DNA of 34,230 bases from Campylobacterales bacterium (GTDB taxonomy: Bacteria > Campylobacterota > Campylobacteria > Campylobacterales > Arcobacteraceae). Position 1 is the stretch's first letter. Every line of letters begins with the position of its first letter. This document shows, one piece after another, positions 21,058 to 32,115 of this stretch. The stretch is from contig JAGYNS010000004.1 in NCBI GenBank assembly GCA_018399655.1, positions 1 to 34,230 on the forward strand. Direction: 5' to 3'. Under the pieces are notes generated by a model. The model saw nothing but the letters and a program-made list of their open reading frames with translations, had not been told where the DNA came from and did no database searches. Position numbers and translations under genes: made by a program.

Positions 21058-21934
21058 GTGACTTTACAACGAAAAGCTACTATTGTATCAAGTAGTGTTG
21101 CTGCTTTTTTAACATTGATGAAATTTGCCATAGGGATCGTAAGTGGTTCCGTGGCAGTTTTAGCTAGTGCTGTTGATTCTATTTTAGATATGTTTGTCTC
21201 AATATTTAACTATTTTGCCATATCTAATGCAGAAAAACCAGCCGATGATCAATTTAATTGGTAGAGGGAAAATAGAAGCTTTAGCGAGTGTGATAGGGTG
21301 TAATCATCACCATGTCTGGACTTTTTCTCCTCTATATTGCGATCAAAAAATATTTCTCAGGGGAGGTATCAACTTATCTTGATATCTCTCTTTGGGTGAA
21401 TGGTTGCCTCACTTTTTATAACTGTATGGCTTGTGGCGTATCTTAATAGCGTAGCAAAAAAACAAATAGTATGGTTATAAAAGCGGATCACTTCATTATA
21501 AAACAGATGTATGGGTGAATGGTGCTGTTTTAGTCTCTTTAGTTGGTGTGTATTTAACTGACTGGGAGATTATAGATATCGTTGTAGGGGGTGGGATCTC
21601 TATTTTTATCATTTATAGTGCTTATGAACTTATAGAAGAAGGGGTACTGGTACTTCTTGATAGAGCTTTAGATGATGATACCCAATCCCAAATAGTTACC
21701 ATTATTGAAGAGGAACATAGTGTCAATGACTACCACTGCTTAAAAACAAGAACTGCAGGAAATGACAATTTTGTCGATGTTCATTTGGTTTTCAATTGTC
21801 TTATTTCACTTATGGATGCTCATAGAGTTTCAGATAAGATTGAAGAGAGAATAGAAAAAATCGACCCATCAAAAGATTGGGTTATCAATATTCATATGGA
21901 TCCTTATGATGATTCAGATATAAATAATCAATAA
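21058..21934 (+). pseudogene. Cation diffusion facilitator family transporter; frameshifted between about 21255 and 21510
   Basis: MTLQRKATIVSSSVAAFLTLMKFAIGIVSGSVAVLASAVDSILDMF ... GRGKIEALAS ... SLHYKTDVWVNGAVLVSL ... DVHLVFNCLISLMDAHRVSDKIEERI. Confidence 0.85.
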
Positions 21935-21978
21935 GATTGTATAATCACTCAATTTTAAAAAATATAGGATAAATAAAT

Positions 21979-23325
21979 ATGTCAATAAGCTGGATGCAAA
22001 AACACAAAAAATGGTTAATAATCACAATATGGATCAGTACAATCGCTTTTGTAGGAGCAGGTTTTGTAGGATGGGGAAGTTATAACTATGGAAAATCTGA
22101 TGGAGCTATTGCGGTTGTAGGGGACAAAGAGGTTCCTTTAGCGGACCTACAAAATGAGTATAGCAATCTTTACTCTCAATACCAAAATATGTTTGGTGGT
22201 AAGTTCACTCAAGAGATGGCAGAACAATTCAAGCTTGAGCAAGCGGCACTTCAAAGAGTTGTTCAAAAATACCTATTTTTAAACTATGCTGATGATTTAG
22301 GGCTTATGACAACTGATGAAGAGGTGGCACAAGAGCTTGTACAAATCGAAGCTTTTCAAAAAGATGGAAAATTTGACAAAGATACCTATTTGCAAGTTTT
22401 AAAACAAAATAGACGAACCGCATCAGAGTTTGAAAAACAGCTCAAACAAGATCTTTTGATCTCAAAAATACAAAAAATATTTAGCTTTGAAACCTTGGAT
22501 GAGGAGATAGAAAATATTGGTAGTTTGATCTTTGCTCAATCAAAAGTAGCTATCAAAGTTTTGGAAGCTGATACTATTGATATCAAACCAACGCAAGAAC
22601 AACTCCAAGAGTATTATGAAAACAATAAAGAAAACTACAAATCTCCAACAGGGTACGAAATAGCAGTAGTAGAGGTGGAAAATCTTCCAAATACAGATCA
22701 AAAGCAGATGCTAAAAGTTGCTCTTAAACAATACCTTGATCTAAAAAAAGGGGAAGAGAAATTTAGTGATACTCAAGTTGTATATAACCTAAATTCTATT
22801 TTGACTACTGAAGCGTTAGAAAGCTTTACGAAAACCTCTAATGGGGAAATTTTAAAACCTTTTTATAAAGATGACAAACACTTTATTGTCAAAAAGATTA
22901 AAACTATTCAGCCACAAACACTAGCTTTTGAAGATATACAAACTCAAATAACACAAGAGTACATACTTACTCAAAAACAAGAGGTTTTAACACAACAAGC
23001 TGAAGAGTATATTCCTAATTTTGAAGGGGAAGATATAGGGTGGCTTACAAGAGAATCACTCCCTACTTTGTCTCAACTGTCACAAGAGGAATCACAACAA
23101 CTAGTAGAAGCTATTTTTAACTCTTTAGAGCAAACAAATTTTGTTAATTTTAAAGATAAAGTAGTAGTATTTCATATTGAAGATACAAAATTAGGGACAA
23201 TGGATCAAAGGAAAAATGAGATGGTAGTTTCAACCATAAGCAACTATAAATCAAATGCAATCTCATCTGAATTGTTGGAGCAACTCCAAAATAAATATGA
23301 TGTAAAAACCTATCTAACAGAGTGA
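21979..23325 (+). CDS. PpiD/SurA-N-like periplasmic folding factor (peptidylprolyl isomerase-related)
   Basis: N-terminal cytoplasmic/TM segment MSISWMQKHKKWLIITIWISTIAFVGAGFVGWGSYNYG followed by a SurA_N-type helical region. Confidence 0.8.
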   Translation: MSISWMQKHKKWLIITIWISTIAFVGAGFVGWGSYNYGKSDGAIAVVGDKEVPLADLQNEYSNLYSQYQNMFGGKFTQEMAEQFKLEQAALQRVVQKYLFLNYADDLGLMTTDEEVAQELVQIEAFQKDGKFDKDTYLQVLKQNRRTASEFEKQLKQDLLISKIQKIFSFETLDEEIENIGSLIFAQSKVAIKVLEADTIDIKPTQEQLQEYYENNKENYKSPTGYEIAVVEVENLPNTDQKQMLKVALKQYLDLKKGEEKFSDTQVVYNLNSILTTEALESFTKTSNGEILKPFYKDDKHFIVKKIKTIQPQTLAFEDIQTQITQEYILTQKQEVLTQQAEEYIPNFEGEDIGWLTRESLPTLSQLSQEESQQLVEAIFNSLEQTNFVNFKDKVVVFHIEDTKLGTMDQRKNEMVVSTISNYKSNAISSELLEQLQNKYDVKTYLTE

Positions 23326-23329
23326 AGCC

Positions 23330-24712
23330 TTGAATAATTCTATATTAGCTATTGACATTGGTACAACAAATATCATCGCTATTGTTGCTTCAAATGATTT
23401 TAGTAATAAAACGAATATATTAGGAGTTGGACAGAGTAAAAGTGAGGGGCTAAAAAAAGGAAGCATTGTAGATATAGACCTTGCAAGTAGCTCTATTGAT
23501 GAGGCAGTATCTACGGCTTTAAATAGCTCTGGTACTCAAACAAAAAAAGCCACCGTATCTCTAAGTGGTGCAAATACTAAAACACTTATGAGCAATGGTG
23601 TGGTCAATATCCCAAGTGGTCAAATCACTTTAAATGACATTAAACAGGTGCTTAAAATGGCACTGTATAACGCTCAAGTGATTTCAGATTATGAAGTGAT
23701 CCATGTATTGCCAATATTTTTCCGTGTTGATGATGGAACCACTATATCAAACCCACTTAATATGAATGGCTCAAGAATAGAGGTTTCAGTAAATATTATC
23801 ACTGCAAAAAAAACAGCCCTGACAAATATACGAAATGCTCTCAAAAAAGCCAATTTAGAAATAGATAAATTTGTCCTTTGTGGATATGCCAATGCTATTT
23901 CCACTTTAGATTATGATCAAAAAAAACTAGGAGCTTGTGTCATTAATCTTGGTGGTGCTACCACTCAATTTGTAGTACAAAAAGGCTCTACGATCGTTTA
24001 TAATGACTTTTTACCAATAGGAAGTGAAAATATCACCAACGATATAGTTTCAACTTTTCATACTCCATATAGTGCAGCAAATATGATCAAAAAACAATAC
24101 GCTACCCTTTTACCCTATGGAGACAATGAAAATGAACAAAGTATCAAAAAAGTAAAACTTCCAACTTTAGGGAATGAAGCAGAATCTAAAGAGATCTCCC
24201 TAGAGCAGATTCAGCCAATCATCCATGCGCGTATTGAAGAAACTCTCTCTATTATCCATGATAGACTTTTAGATAGTGCTGCTATTGAGAGTATTGATGG
24301 GGGAGTAATTCTTACAGGTGGTATGACTTTTATTCCTGGGATCAAGGAGTTGGCATCTAAAATATTTACCAATATCCCTGTAAAAGTAGCCAATCCTAAA
24401 AATATACAAAATGGCTATATCAATTTTAACTCCCCTATGATGTCTACTATTGTAGGATTGTTACTTTATGAACTTGATTGTGAGCATAGTTTTGAACTTG
24501 ATAGCAATAGCAATTTAAGACAGCTTGTACAGCAACAATCTCAAAAAAACTCTTTTGAGAAAGATTCATCATCCCAAAAGAATGATTCCCATGAGATCGA
24601 TGATGATGACCATGAACTAACCAATATTAAACATATAAACCAAGCCCCGAAAAAAGAGCAAAAGAAAAATCTTTTTGGTGGCGTGTTAGATAAATTAGCG
24701 AAGTGGATATAA
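23330..24712 (+). CDS. ftsA: Cell division protein FtsA
   Basis: MNNSILAIDIGTTNIIAIVA, ATVSLSGANTKTLMSNG, GGVILTGGMTFIPGI; directly upstream of ftsZ. Confidence 0.92.
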   Translation: MNNSILAIDIGTTNIIAIVASNDFSNKTNILGVGQSKSEGLKKGSIVDIDLASSSIDEAVSTALNSSGTQTKKATVSLSGANTKTLMSNGVVNIPSGQITLNDIKQVLKMALYNAQVISDYEVIHVLPIFFRVDDGTTISNPLNMNGSRIEVSVNIITAKKTALTNIRNALKKANLEIDKFVLCGYANAISTLDYDQKKLGACVINLGGATTQFVVQKGSTIVYNDFLPIGSENITNDIVSTFHTPYSAANMIKKQYATLLPYGDNENEQSIKKVKLPTLGNEAESKEISLEQIQPIIHARIEETLSIIHDRLLDSAAIESIDGGVILTGGMTFIPGIKELASKIFTNIPVKVANPKNIQNGYINFNSPMMSTIVGLLLYELDCEHSFELDSNSNLRQLVQQQSQKNSFEKDSSSQKNDSHEIDDDDHELTNIKHINQAPKKEQKKNLFGGVLDKLAKWI

Positions 24713-24714
24713 AA

Positions 24715-25890
24715 ATGGACAATAACCTATTTAGTGAAGACCATATAAAAATACAAAGACCTTCAAAAGTTCTTGAACAAAATGCTGCAAAAATAGCGGT
24801 TGTTGGAGTTGGTGGTGGTGGATGTAATATGATCAACCACATGATCAACGAAGGGGCCCATAAAATTGATCTTATTGCTGCGAATACTGACTTACAAGTT
24901 CTTAATCTCTCACGAGCTCCCAAAAAAATACAGCTAGGAGTTGAACTAACCCGAGGACTTGGAGCTGGAATGCGTCCAGAAATTGGAAGAGACTCTGCAC
25001 TTGAAAACTATCAAGAGATCAAAGAGTCTTTAGATGGAGCGGATATTGCTTTTATTGCTGCTGGACTTGGTGGTGGTACAGGAACTGGAGCTGCAGCAGT
25101 TATTGCAAAAGCTGCCAAAGAGGTTGGAGCTTTAACCGTTTCAGTTGTTACTAAACCTTTTAAATGGGAAGGGAAAAAAAGAACTGGACTTGCCAATCTA
25201 GGGCTTGAAGAGCTTAAAAAAGTTAGTGACTCTATTATCATTATTCAAAATGATAAGCTTCGAAATATCGTTGAAGAAAATATCGGTATGAAAGAAGCCT
25301 TTAAAGTAGTTGATGATGTTTTATATCAAGCTGTAAATGGGATGAGTGAGGTTATTTTAAAGCCTGGAAGTGATGATATCAATGTAGATTTTTCTGATGT
25401 AAAAACCATTATGCAACACAAAGGGTTAGCACTTATGGGTATAGGGAAAGCCAAAGGGGATAATGCTGCTCAAGAAGCTCTTGATCAAGCGATCAAATCA
25501 CCACTTCTTGATGAGATATCTTTAAATGGTGCCAAAGGGATTATGATCCACTGGACAGTTAATCCAAATGTTTCAATGTTTGCTATTGGTGATGTGATGG
25601 AAAATATCAATGAAACTCTTACAGGAAACCCTGAGATTATTTTTGGTACCACAACGGACGATAATATCGCTGTAGATGAGATCAAGATCACAATAGTAGC
25701 TACAGGATTTGAATCAACAGATAACTATGAGGATGAAGATGGTTTAGACCCAGTTAAAGTGATGCCACAAAGGCAACAAAAAAAGCCTATTGATTCAGAT
25801 AGTCAATATGACCTGCCACCCCTTATGCGAGGCTACTCTATAAAATATAGTTTAGAAAACACTCATAGTAATAGTCATACTGAGCTTTAA
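24715..25890 (+). CDS. ftsZ: Cell division GTPase FtsZ
   Basis: IAVVGVGGGGCNMINHM, AGLGGGTGTGAA tubulin signature. Start at 24715 preferred; ATG at 24703 overlaps ftsA. Confidence 0.96.
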   Translation: MDNNLFSEDHIKIQRPSKVLEQNAAKIAVVGVGGGGCNMINHMINEGAHKIDLIAANTDLQVLNLSRAPKKIQLGVELTRGLGAGMRPEIGRDSALENYQEIKESLDGADIAFIAAGLGGGTGTGAAAVIAKAAKEVGALTVSVVTKPFKWEGKKRTGLANLGLEELKKVSDSIIIIQNDKLRNIVEENIGMKEAFKVVDDVLYQAVNGMSEVILKPGSDDINVDFSDVKTIMQHKGLALMGIGKAKGDNAAQEALDQAIKSPLLDEISLNGAKGIMIHWTVNPNVSMFAIGDVMENINETLTGNPEIIFGTTTDDNIAVDEIKITIVATGFESTDNYEDEDGLDPVKVMPQRQQKKPIDSDSQYDLPPLMRGYSIKYSLENTHSNSHTEL

Positions 25891-25892
25891 AA

Positions 25893-26255
25893 CTACTCCT
25901 CAAATACAATAATATCATACTGACTTTTTTTTACCACAAGAGCTTTTGAGACCTCATTAAGCTCTTTGTTTCGTATTTGTTTCATTGAAAGCTCTAGTTG
26001 TTTTATTCTGGCTTGTAACTCTAAAATTTTACCCACTCCTGCGATATTTATCCCATTTTCTCTTGTCAAAGTGAGTATACTTTTGATAACATCTATATCT
26101 TCTTGGGAGTAAAGGCGAATTTTTCCACTTGTACGACTAGGTGTTACTAGTCCCTCACGCTCATATTGCCGAAGCGTTTGGGGGTGGATTTGTAAAATTG
26201 TTGCCACTTCACTTATTAGATATACAGGTTCACAATATGACTTTCCAAACTTCAT
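25893..26255 (-). CDS. hspR: MerR-type heat-shock repressor HspR
   Basis: EVATILQIHPQTLRQYEREGLVTPSRTSGKIRLYSQEDIDVIK; directly downstream of a dnaJ-family gene. Confidence 0.88.
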   Translation of the reverse strand: MKFGKSYCEPVYLISEVATILQIHPQTLRQYEREGLVTPSRTSGKIRLYSQEDIDVIKSILTLTRENGINIAGVGKILELQARIKQLELSMKQIRNKELNEVSKALVVKKSQYDIIVFEE

Positions 26256-26259
26256 AATA

Positions 26260-27165
26260 CTATACCTCCTGTGGTAGTTTTTCCTCTAAAAGAGTTACTA
26301 ACTCTTTATCCATAGACTCTAGTTTAGGGATAACAATATTAGCTTTTAGATACAAACTCCCTTTTTGTTTGGTTTTTCGATTCATAGCTCCCATATCTTT
26401 GACTCGAAACTTTTGGTTTTGCTTTGTATTTGTAGGCACTTTTAGTGTGATTGTTTTATGGAGCGTAGAGACACTTACTTTTCCACCAAATAGTGCCGTT
26501 CGCAAAGGGAGGTCAAATGATTTGATCAAATCATCTCCATCTCTTTCATACTCATCACTATCTTGAATATTTAAAGTGATAATTAGATCCCCTCTTGGAT
26601 ATCCTTGAGCGGATCTTCCTTTCCCTTTTGCTCGTATCTTTTGACCATCTGCAACCCCTTCTGGGATCTTGATATCAAATGATTCACCATTGATAGAGAC
26701 ATTTTTTACGCCCCCTAAAATTGAGGTATTAAAGTCAATTGCTAGGTTGGCACTGATATCTAAATCTGGCTGTGAGAAACCTCCACCAAATGGATCTGAT
26801 CCAAAGCCAGAAGTACGGAAACTCCCCCCTCCTCCTCCAAAGCCAGAAGAGGAAAACCCTCCACCTTGTCCAAACATTTGGCGTAAGATATCATTGATAT
26901 CAACTCCAGCACCTTGCCCTCTTGCAAAGTCATGAAAGTTTTGTCCACCAAACATATCATCACCATGCATATCGTACTGAGCTTTTTTCTCTTCATCTCC
27001 CAATACTTCATAGGCAGCATTGATCTCTTTAAATTTCTCTTCTGCTTCAGGAGTTTTATTGATATCTGGATGGTATTTTTTGGCTAAAGTTCTATACGCT
27101 TTTTTGATCTCAGCCGCTGTTGCATTTTCATTTAAACCTAGTGTTTCATATAAACTTTTTTTCAT
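26260..27165 (-). CDS. DnaJ/CbpA-family co-chaperone
   Basis: J domain with HPD ([37 protein letters not shown]), G/F-rich linker, DnaJ C-terminal domain; no Cys zinc finger, hence CbpA type. Confidence 0.92.
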   Translation of the reverse strand: MKKSLYETLGLNENATAAEIKKAYRTLAKKYHPDINKTPEAEEKFKEINAAYEVLGDEEKKAQYDMHGDDMFGGQNFHDFARGQGAGVDINDILRQMFGQGGGFSSSGFGGGGGSFRTSGFGSDPFGGGFSQPDLDISANLAIDFNTSILGGVKNVSINGESFDIKIPEGVADGQKIRAKGKGRSAQGYPRGDLIITLNIQDSDEYERDGDDLIKSFDLPLRTALFGGKVSVSTLHKTITLKVPTNTKQNQKFRVKDMGAMNRKTKQKGSLYLKANIVIPKLESMDKELVTLLEEKLPQEV

Positions 27166-27201
27166 CTTTAAAATTCCTTATAATCTTTATTATTTGATAA
27201 G

Positions 27202-27235
27202 ATTATATCATAAAGTTGAGTCAAAGTCAATCAAG
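27202..27235 (-). promoter_or_regulatory. Sigma70-like promoter of dnaJ-hspR with overlapping HAIR-like HspR operator
   Basis: Minus strand: TTGACT (27225-27230) -N17- TATAAT (27202-27207). CTTGATT-N7-ACTCAAC (27215-27235) matches CTTGAGT-N7-ACTCAAG at 12 of 14 positions. Confidence 0.7.
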
Positions 27236-29318
27236 TTTAAACGATATAGTAAATCTAGCCCCTGTATAGTTGACATCTTTATACTCAATGTTCACATTTT
27301 CAGCCACTATTTTTCCACCCATATGTTCAATAAGATTATAGGTCATATGAAGTCCTAGTCCTGTCCCTTGAGACTGATGTTTAGTAGTAAAATAAGGATC
27401 AAATATTTTACCAATGATCTCTTTTGGGATACCCCCAGCATTATCTTCAAAAATGATTATTAATTTATTTTTTACCTCTTTTGCACTAATGATTATTCTT
27501 CTATTTTTAATATCAGTGTGGTTTTTAAACGCATCTTTTGCATTATTAAAAATATTAATATAGCATTGTAAAAGCTGATTTGGGTAACCTTTTATATAAA
27601 CTCTTTCCACATCCACCATTAGTTCAATATCATTATTTTTTGCAACTGGACCGATCAACACAAGAAGTTTTTGAAAGTTTTCTTGCACATCAAACTGTAC
27701 AAGTTTTGTTTCCCCTTTTATAAAATCTCTAAAATCATCAATTGTTTTTGAGAGGTACTGAGCATTGTCATTGATATTTTCACAATACTTTTCAAACATC
27801 TCATCACTTAATTGATCCATCTGCTTTTGCAAAAGCATCCCTGTAGCTGCAGTTGAAATAATAGAAAGTGGCTGTCTCCATTGGTGAGCAATATTTCCTA
27901 TCATCTCTCCCATACTTGCATTCTTTGACTGTTCAAAAAGCATTTGATCTTTTTGTTTGATCTGTGTCACATCTACAAAAGTGAGGATCACAAAACCATT
28001 TTCTACCCCATTTATTTTTGGTTTTGTTGCTTTTATTACAAAATGATGCAGTATATCATCTTTGTATATGGCACACCTAAACTCTTTGTGTGGGTTTTCA
28101 AGTATTTTATCGATCCATTTTGGCTCCTCTATAATATAAGAGCTATCATCTTCATCTGGTTTAATAAAAAGTTCACAAATACACTCATGATCTTTTTGAA
28201 ACTCTTCCAAAGTATGATATTTTTCAAAAAACTCAAAAAACTTTGCATTGACTTCTAAAGAGCGATTTTCATGAGCCATGATAATAATATAGGGTTGCGC
28301 TGATAAAATAGCATCAATTTTATCTTTTTCCTCTTTTGTATGGCGTAAATTCTTTTTAAGCAATGAACTATACCGTTTATTAAAGATATAATATCCTCCA
28401 ATCATAAGAGCTAAAATAATAAATATAACTGTAACAATAATATTTTTTTGAATATCATGAACCTCTTTCATAGGGATATCAGTAAGATTTTTAAAAAGTA
28501 AGATATAGCCCATATCTTCCCCATTGATATCAGGGATTTTGTATTGGGTATAAAAATACCCCTCTTTGGTATCTATTGTGTATTGGCTTTGGTTATTGAT
28601 AAAACTTTCAACACCTATTTTTTTTACAATATCTATATATTTTTCACTCGCATCTAAATTGGCAATGTAGTACTCATCTACAAATTTTTTGGTAAAAGGG
28701 TGTGTAATCTGAGAAGTGTACTTTTTATCTGCTAAGATTATCGCATAAAAGTCACTTTCAAGTAAACTTAAGGAGATAGAGTTAAAGTGGGTGATCACTT
28801 CAAATAGACCCAAAAAGTTTTTTTGCTGATCATACATAGGCAACATAGATCGAAAAGTCATATCATATCTACCTACACTAATAGAGGAGATAATATGGGG
28901 ATCATCAAACATCTTTTGTAGATCATTTCTTGATGGATCTACACGATCTCCGTGCAGATCTGTCCAGCTTCTATAAAGTACCGTTCCTGTTGTATCAATA
29001 ATCTGAAACCAAACATTTTGAAATCGTGTATACTCTTTTAAAGAGGATGAGAGCTCATCAAGTCCTTTTCTGAAGATTTTAAAGCTTCTATGATTCGTTT
29101 GTCTCGTGAAAGTGTTAAGGCAAGTCAAAGTTGATTCAAGTTTCCTTGACGAGTAAATCTATTTATGTTGGCAGAGGTTTTTTGGGTGGTGCTATAGGCT
29201 TGCTTAAAGTATTTGTTCTGTTTTTTGTAATACCAGTGATTTTGATATATACACTATAACCATAGCTAAAAACTATAATCGCAATAGTAACCAATCGAAA
29301 ACTTTTTAATTTTAACAT
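27227..29318 (-). pseudogene. Membrane sensor histidine kinase (HWRQPL H-box type); frameshifted in the first 80-90 codons
   Basis: GEMIGNIAHQWRQPLSIISTAA H-box, GGIPKEIIGKIFDPYFTTKHQSQGTGLGLHM ATPase; upstream frame MLKLKSFRLVTIAIIVFSYGYSVYIKITGI gives the N-terminal TM from 29318; frame change near 29060. Confidence 0.85.
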
Positions 29319-29353
29319 ATTAATACCTTAGTTAGAAATAATTATACAACTTT

Positions 29354-30176
29354 TTACTTAAAATCTATCAAAAAATCCCCTATCAAACTTCTCTAAATCT
29401 TGATAAATTCACTTCTTCTACTTTAAATTTTTCTTTTATATATTTATTGAGAGGATTTTTTTGGTCATATCCCATCTCACTTAAGAGATATTTTATCCCT
29501 TTTTGTTGTGTTTGTTCTATAATCATTTTTTCAATAACTCATCCCCAACTTTTCCACCAAAAAGTGCATTAGATGGCTCGTATTTTACATTTTTAGCAAC
29601 TTATAATCCTCTGCTATATAGGGTGGATTTGGAAACAACCATATTAAACTTTATACCTCTGGCGATTGCTAAACAGATCACTTTTGATAAAGTTATTTTA
29701 TTTTCCACCCTGTGTTTTATCGCATTTTGTTTTGCTAACTCTAAAGCTTTTTCATTGATATCTACTGCTATTATCTCTTATATCTTTCAATCAAAAGTGC
29801 CAATGATCACGGAGATGATACCACTTCCTACCCCTATTTCTAAAACTTTGGTGATTTCATCTTTTAAAAATCTCCAAAGCTTTATCTATAAGTATCTCTT
29901 GTTTCTGGTCTGGGGATAAGTACACCCTCAGACACATGAAACATCTCCCATAAAAACTGCCTTGGTAATATATTCTATAGGATAGTGTGTCGCTCTTCTT
30001 TGTACTAGCTTTTTTAACTCCGCTTTCCTCACAACTACACTCTTTCATAATTAAGATGTAACCATATTGTATTTTTTTCCAAAGGTGTAAAAGAAGATCT
30101 CCACCTCTTTTGCTGGAATGTATAACTTCTCGCACTCTTGCTGTACTCTTGTATTATTTTGTTTATAGGTTTTCAT
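29354..30176 (-). pseudogene. prmC: Peptide chain release factor N5-glutamine methyltransferase (copy 1), frameshifted
   Basis: Minus-strand fragments THYPIEYIT, VLEIGVGSGIISVIIGTF, AVDINEKALELAKQNAIKHRVENKIT, YEPSNALFGGKVGDELLKKMI, LSEMGYDQ. Confidence 0.8.
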
Positions 30177-30373
30177 TGACTCTCTTTAGTGATAATCAAA
30201 GATTATAACTCAAAATCTTACAAAATCGAATTATCGATTAGCAATAGTGATTTGTATAATCTCAAGTTATCAGATTAATAAATAATAAAATCTTATAATT
30301 AAACTTAATTTAAAGATATAAATTAGGATACTAACATAATAAGTTTATCTTATAAAATAACACAAGGAAAATA

Positions 30374-31710
30374 ATGTCAAAAGAAAAATTGAACTCAAAG
30401 CACAAGGTATTCACGAAGCATACTCTCAAGACCTAATACAAGCAGATCTTGATATCTTTGGAAGAGGAAGTAGGACCACAAACACGACGAGGTTTTCTAA
30501 AAATCAGCACTCTTAGCTATGGCAACTGTAGTGGACCAGCCATCCCCTTGCGAACAATATGCCAGGTGGTCTTATCCCAGCTGCCCTGCAAATAGCAACG
30601 ATCCTTTTAGTGTCAAAGGAAAATGGTCTTATCTATCTCAACGACAGACCGATCAACGCTGAAACACCACCCCATCTTTAGACGATGAATTTACCCTTAC
30701 AAAATATCTTTTTATAAGAAAACAACGGACAGCCACCTGCTGAATCTATCACAGTTGACAATGTAAACCCATGGGAGTTTGAGATCATCGCAGATGATGG
30801 AACTGCGAAGAAGAAAACATATCAAACTTACCATAGGAGATCTGGAAGAAAAAATACAAACTTACACCTATGCTCTTCAAATTGAGTGTGGTGGAAACGG
30901 TAGAAAAGAGTTCAACCCACCTGCAAAAAGGGAACCACTGGGATGTTGGTGCTGATAGATGTCCAAATGGACAGGGGTAAGATTCAAGATGTACTTGCAG
31001 ATATGGGGATTTTACTCAAAAAGCTATCTACATAGGATATATAGGGGCAGATATCCACCTCAACGGTGACACCTCAAAACCTGTAATCTCAAGAGGGATG
31101 CCTGTATCAAAAGCTCTTGAAGCACAAACTCTTGCGTGGAACTTAATGGTGAACCGATCCACTACCAAAATGGTGCTCCACTAAGACTAGTAGCAGGTGG
31201 TTGGGCCAGCTCTATCTCTGAAAATGGTTGAAAAAAATCCTTATTCGAGATACTGTACATCGATACATTCAAAAAATGACAGGTCAGTCAAGAGAAATTG
31301 CAAAAACCCTTAGCACTGTGGAACAAATGTACCAAATGAAGATATGGTAGTGATTGAGTCTATGCCTGTCAATTGATGACACATTTCCAAAATCAGGTGT
31401 TAATAGAGAAACAGGAAACTCTTTGAGGTTCGAGGAAAAGCTTGGGCTGGAGACCTCAAAGTAAAAGAGGTTTTTGTCTCAATAGATTTTTGGTCAAACT
31501 TGAAAAAGCAAATCTAGAAAACCTACTAATAGATTTCTAGTGGCAACAGTGGCCGTCATGCTACTCTTCCTATTCATATGGGTACTATGAGATCTGGGCA
31601 AAAGCAGTTGATCAAAATGGAGTAGCTCAACCTCTAAGTGGTAATACCAAAGGATGGAACCCTAGAGGATATCTCAACAATTCTTGCTACAGAATTGCTA
31701 TTCAAGCTGT
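30374..31710 (+). pseudogene. soxC: SoxC-like sulfite dehydrogenase / sulfur oxidation molybdopterin subunit, frameshifted
   Basis: Tat-like RRGFLKIS, MPGGLIPAAL, YLNDRPINAETPPHLLDDEFT, QIECGGNGRKEFNPPAKG, AIYIGYIGADIHLNGDTSKPVISRGMPVSKALE, NGAPLRLVAGGWA, VNRETGN-FEVRGKAWAGDLKVKEVFVSIDF. Confidence 0.82.
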
Positions 31711-31723
31711 TTAGGAGCTGATT

Positions 31724-32115
31724 ATGAATACTTTAATAAAATAGTTGGCTCAGTTTTTTACTTCTGCTTTAAGTCTTAGTGGATCAGCATTATATCCAAA
31801 AAAGTAGAAAAAACTATCCCGATTGATCCCCTCAAACTGGGTTGGTTGTTGCCAAAGGCTGAGGAGGTGAAAGCGAACTGTACTGTGCTTCAGTGCGAAG
31901 TTTATCCTTCTTCAAAGAGGGGATAGAAAACTTGGAAAGATATGATTGTGTGGATGCAAAAACACAAGGCTTAGTGGTCACTAGATATGCCAAATGAAAA
32001 AGGGGAAAATGTAGAGAATAGTCCTAGACTATCTGGCTATTTATTATGCATCAGATGATAGGGATCGAAAGAAGAAAAAACCTCTCCAAAATCCCAACTC
32101 CCTGTAAACCCTTAC
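31724..32115 (+). pseudogene. Probable SoxD-like / small c-type cytochrome, frameshifted
   Basis: MNTLIK start, hydrophobic leader; combining frames gives PLKLGLVVAKGWEEVKANCTVCHSAKFILLQRG...W..MIVWMQKTQGL, a CxxCH context; immediately downstream of soxC. Confidence 0.55.

Noticed and set aside
26669-26935. Proline-rich plus-strand ORF
   Set aside because: Antisense of the Gly/Phe-rich linker of the DnaJ-family gene.
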